Part shown: piece by piece, positions 61,620 through 64,000 of the stretch | How the letters are laid out: each line of letters begins with the position of its first letter | How positions within the stretch are numbered: position 1 is the stretch's first letter | Assembly (NCBI RefSeq): GCF_000283155.1 | Contig: NW_004454225.1 | Coordinates: forward strand, 4,445,768 to 4,509,767 | Source of the DNA: Ceratotherium simum simum | Lineage: Eukaryota; Chordata; Mammalia; Perissodactyla; Rhinocerotidae | Direction of reading: 5' to 3' | DNA: 64,000 bases | Notes under the pieces: generated by a model | Told to the model about the DNA's origin: nothing | Seen by the model: only the letters and a program-made list of their open reading frames with translations | Database searches by the model: none | Made by a program: the position numbers and the translations under genes

Positions 61620-61830
61620 CTCCTGTCATTTGTGCTTACAAGCCTTGGTGCCACAGCCAGTACGTGGTGTTCCCCACACCCCGCACTTTCACACCTCCAT
61701 GCCTCTGACCCCTGCTGTTCCCTCTGCCTGACTGCTCTTCCCTCATGTCTCTGCTGCATGAACTCCTCTTCATCCTTCAAGACCCAACTCAAAATGTCAC
61801 TGCTTTTGTAAAATCCTGCCTGATTTTTCT
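61620..61830 (+). repeat. L2 3' fragment
   Basis: 'cctgctgttccctctgcctg', 'catccttcaagacccaactc' and 'aaaatgtcactgcttttgta' identify L2. It stops at the next repeat. Confidence 0.82.
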
Positions 61831-61831
61831 C

Positions 61832-62290
61832 ATCAGTCAGGACTCTACTGGTTGCAACAGAAAGAAATCGACTCAAGATAGCTTGAGCAAAAAAGAGAAC
61901 ATGTCTGTTTATGTAACTGAAAACTCCAGGGGTGGTTTCAGGCATAGCTGGACGCAGAGGCCCAAATGAAGTAATATATACTTCCACCTCAGCTCTGCCT
62001 CCCTCCATGCGATGATCTTATCGGAGATTCCCCACCCTAGAAATGGCTGTAGAAGAGAGCAGCCAGCAGTCCCATATTCACACCCTCTGGGTTCAGCAAC
62101 CACAATGAGTCAGTCTCCCCCACGGGCTCTGTCAAAGTTCCAGGGAAACCTGTGATGGGCTCAGATGGGCTGTGTGCCCATTTCTCAAGCAATCGTAGCC
62201 AGGAGGACGGGGTGTTCGGGCCCACCTGGGTCTCATGATCACCCTGGGCAGTGGAGGGCTGTGGGTCCCAGGAACACCACGCGCACAGGT
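61832..62290 (+). repeat. Interspersed repeat of uncertain family
   Basis: 'ctactggttgcaacagaaag', 'aaatcgactcaagatagctt', 'gagcaaaaaagagaacatgt', 'tatgtaactgaaaactccag', 'tcaggcatagctggacgcag' and 'gtgtgcccatttctcaagca' match a phrase order I know from a common mammalian repeat. I cannot name the family with certainty. Confidence 0.6.
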
Positions 62291-62449
62291 CCTGGCCCCA
62301 CTCTGTACACGTAGCCCCCTCCATCTCCACACATCCCCAGCGCTGCAGGTCCTGTCTACCCACCCAGGGCCCTGGATGTTCACAGCTTCACAAGACGAGG
62401 AATCCCATCTCCCTCACGGCTGGGTCCCCCGAGCACACTCGGTGACAGC

Positions 62450-62630
62450 CCCAGAAGAAGGCCCGAGAAACTTTTCGCCTGATTGAACGGAGGTTGGCAG
62501 CTCCGAGGAGATGACACGTGCGGGTGTATAATAACGGGTTAACCGTCACCCCTGGCAGGCGGCAGATCTGCATTTTCACGGAGGCCTCAGGGGGACACAA
62601 AGCTTAAATGGCAATGCAGAAAGTCGGGAG
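62450..62630. promoter_or_regulatory. Candidate conserved element with E-box and GGTTAACC
   Basis: Repeat-free: 'cgcctgattgaacggaggtt', CACGTG (62515-62520), 'gtgtataataacgggttaac' with the palindrome GGTTAACC (62537-62544), and 'agatctgcattttcacggag'. CpG and AT-rich patches alternate. Confidence 0.4.
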
Positions 62631-62739
62631 GGGGTGCCCACAGGGGCCCTGGGCAGAGCCAGGTCCCAGCAGCCCAGCCCATGGGGGCCACTCGGCCAAT
62701 CCAGAGGAGCTCGCTAAGGGGCTGCGAGTGGAAGGGCTG

Positions 62740-63085
62740 GGAAAATAATTACCGAGGAGGCTGGGAGGGAGGCGGGAGGCTGGCGAGAGGCTTAATGAAA
62801 CTGCTAACGCGTTCGTGATTCCTGCCTGCTCGGGAGAGGCGGAGCAGACAGCCATGTTGCCAGCTCCCGCGACTGAGCCTGCCAGGCGGGCCGGGCTGGG
62901 CTCGGGCGAGGCGGCAACAATAGGCACCTCTCCATCATCGGCCTCCCAACAGGGCACTTCCAAAGGGCAATCTTAATATATGAAAGTCGGATGATGGTAT
63001 ATTTCAACACGTCTCATATTAAATGGGGCTGCAGTTCATTCAGATGCATTATTAATAGAACGGCTAAAATTCTGACTAAATGCAG
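62740..63085. promoter_or_regulatory. Candidate conserved element, longest AT-rich island
   Basis: 'ggaaaataattaccgaggag', 'gcttaatgaaactgctaacg', ACGCGT (62807-62812), then an AT-rich right half 'caatcttaatatatgaaagt', 'tctcatattaaatggggctg', 'agatgcattattaatagaac' and 'ttctgactaaatgcagaacc'. About 345 bp with no repeat signature, set in GC-rich, repeat-rich DNA. This is the largest such block in the window. Confidence 0.48.
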
Positions 63086-63104
63086 AACCCCAGAGATCTA
63101 AAGA

Positions 63105-63175
63105 CCAGGGTGAGCAGGGTGTCTGGTCCCACTTTCCAGACAGGAAACCAGGGCCCCAGGAGGTCATCCACCTCT
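63105..63175 (-). repeat. MIR scrap
   Basis: 'cactttccagacaggaaacc', then 'agggccccaggaggtcatcc', is a decayed reverse core. Confidence 0.65.
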
Positions 63176-63259
63176 GGGGGGCCAGGGTTGTTGCAGGAAA
63201 GAATCCAGCCCTGTAAGCCCTCCCGCGAGCAGCCCCTCTCCCTCGACCCCACACGGCTT

Positions 63260-63405
63260 TTCATGCTCAGAAGAGCTGCGAGGCAGGCAGACGCCGCGGC
63301 CCCCCTTAACAGATGTGTCCAGAGAGTCTTGCCCAAAGTTGCAGCACAAGACAAAGGGGGCAGGAGCACCACCCACAGCTCGGACTCCTGGTCCAGTGCT
63401 CCATC
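63260..63405 (-). repeat. MIR fragment
   Basis: 'gagctgcgaggcaggcagac', 'agtcttgcccaaagttgcag' and 'cggactcctggtccagtgct' follow the reverse MIR order. Confidence 0.75.
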
Positions 63406-63439
63406 CTCTACACAGGGTGGACGCTTACTGATCAACACA

Positions 63440-63605
63440 ATCTGCACTGTGGTTTTCAGTTTACATCTCACTTCAGCTCCAGATGAGAAAACGGAAGCAC
63501 AGAGAGGTTAAGTGATGTGCCCAAGGCCACACAGCTGGTTGGCTACGGAGCAAAGATTCAGAGCTGGATTTTCTGACTCTCAAACCATGCGCTTTTTGTT
63601 CAAAC
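63440..63605 (-). repeat. MIR
   Basis: 'ccagatgagaaaacggaagc', 'acagagaggttaagtgatgt', 'gcccaaggccacacagctgg' and 'tctcaaaccatgcgcttttt' are present. Confidence 0.93.
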
Positions 63606-63774
63606 ATTCCACAGTGCACAGTGAGTGCTTAGTACTCCCTGGCAGGTTGACGGAGAGATCTGGGGCCACAGAGAAGCCCGCGCCCCACTTAACCAGGGTT
63701 CTCTGGGCAGCAAACAGGAGCTGGGGCAGCTGCCTGAGGCAGAAATGACCACAGGACGGTGCTCGCTGTGCTCC

Positions 63775-63905
63775 ACTCTTAGCACATCAGCCATCCCTGC
63801 TACACAAACAAGGAAACTGAGGCTCGGAGAAGCAGAGTCAGATGCCTTACAGAGTGACCCTCAGCTAGCGAGTGGCACAGGCTGAACCACTGCACCATCC
63901 CACTG
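63775..63905 (-). repeat. MIR
   Basis: 'acacaaacaaggaaactgag', 'gctcggagaagcagagtcag' and 'gaaccactgcaccatcccac' from the head are visible. The last 95 bases of the window hold nothing recognised. Confidence 0.85.
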
Positions 63906-64000
63906 GGGGCCCTGGCCCAAGTGCTGCCTATACCCCCAGCCTCGAGCAGGCACCTGGCCAGCCGGGTGCTCATGGAACCCAGTCTGAGCTACAGCCCAGA

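Noticed and set aside
60833..61708. 291-residue plus-strand frame
   Set aside because: Most of it is translated L2 3' sequence (60745-61265 and 61620-61830), which is not the L2 coding region.

Overview
This window looks like non-coding nuclear DNA from a perissodactyl mammal, most likely a horse or close relative. The decisive evidence is two tRNA-derived SINEs of the equine ERE type (7862-8097 and 20472-20780). Each has recognisable Pol III A and B boxes and the family's typical 3' body and A-rich tail. The second is bounded by a 14-bp target-site duplication. The sequence is GC-rich and contains one 100-N assembly gap (46325-46424).

I find no protein-coding gene, exon, rRNA or tRNA gene I would defend. 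Every long open frame is GC-rich chance frame or runs through ancient repeats: the 291-residue frame at 60833-61708 is largely LINE-2 3' sequence. Most of the recognisable material is fossil mammalian repeat. By eye there are roughly 70 MIR fragments and about 40 LINE-2 (L2) 3' fragments on both strands. Young or lineage-specific elements are rare: two EREs, one diverged L1 3' end, one interspersed repeat of uncertain family (61832-62290), and no LTR element that I recognise.

Layout: 0-11 kb has a CpG-rich left edge, then a MIR/L2 field with the first ERE. 11.8-13.3 kb is the richest unique block: an octamer and RUNX-like segment, a CpG island, a trio of bZIP-like sites, and a MEF2/TATA-like box. 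13-24 kb is repeat field, the second ERE, and candidate elements at 18.3-18.7 kb and 22.7 kb. 24-31 kb has a purine tract and a CA microsatellite. 31-48 kb alternates repeats with AT-rich, repeat-free islands at 31.2, 33.35, 34.8, 37.9, 41.0, 44.1, 45.05 and 47.75 kb. 48-64 kb is dense MIR/L2, an L1 nested in a MIR, and islands at 55.8 and 62.45-63.1 kb.

The repeat-free islands are set in GC-rich DNA and carry homeodomain, POU, RFX, MEF2, TCF and TALE-type motifs. That is the usual look of conserved non-coding enhancers in a large intron or in the flank of a developmental gene. This is inference from composition and motifs only: no alignment was possible and I do not identify the neighbouring gene. 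The best single candidate is 45045-45250, with a paired octamer-like sequence and a near-perfect RFX X-box. No new multi-gene system is visible.

Repeat boundaries were judged by eye against remembered consensus features and may be off by 10-30 bases. 'Unique' below means that I recognised no repeat or gene there.
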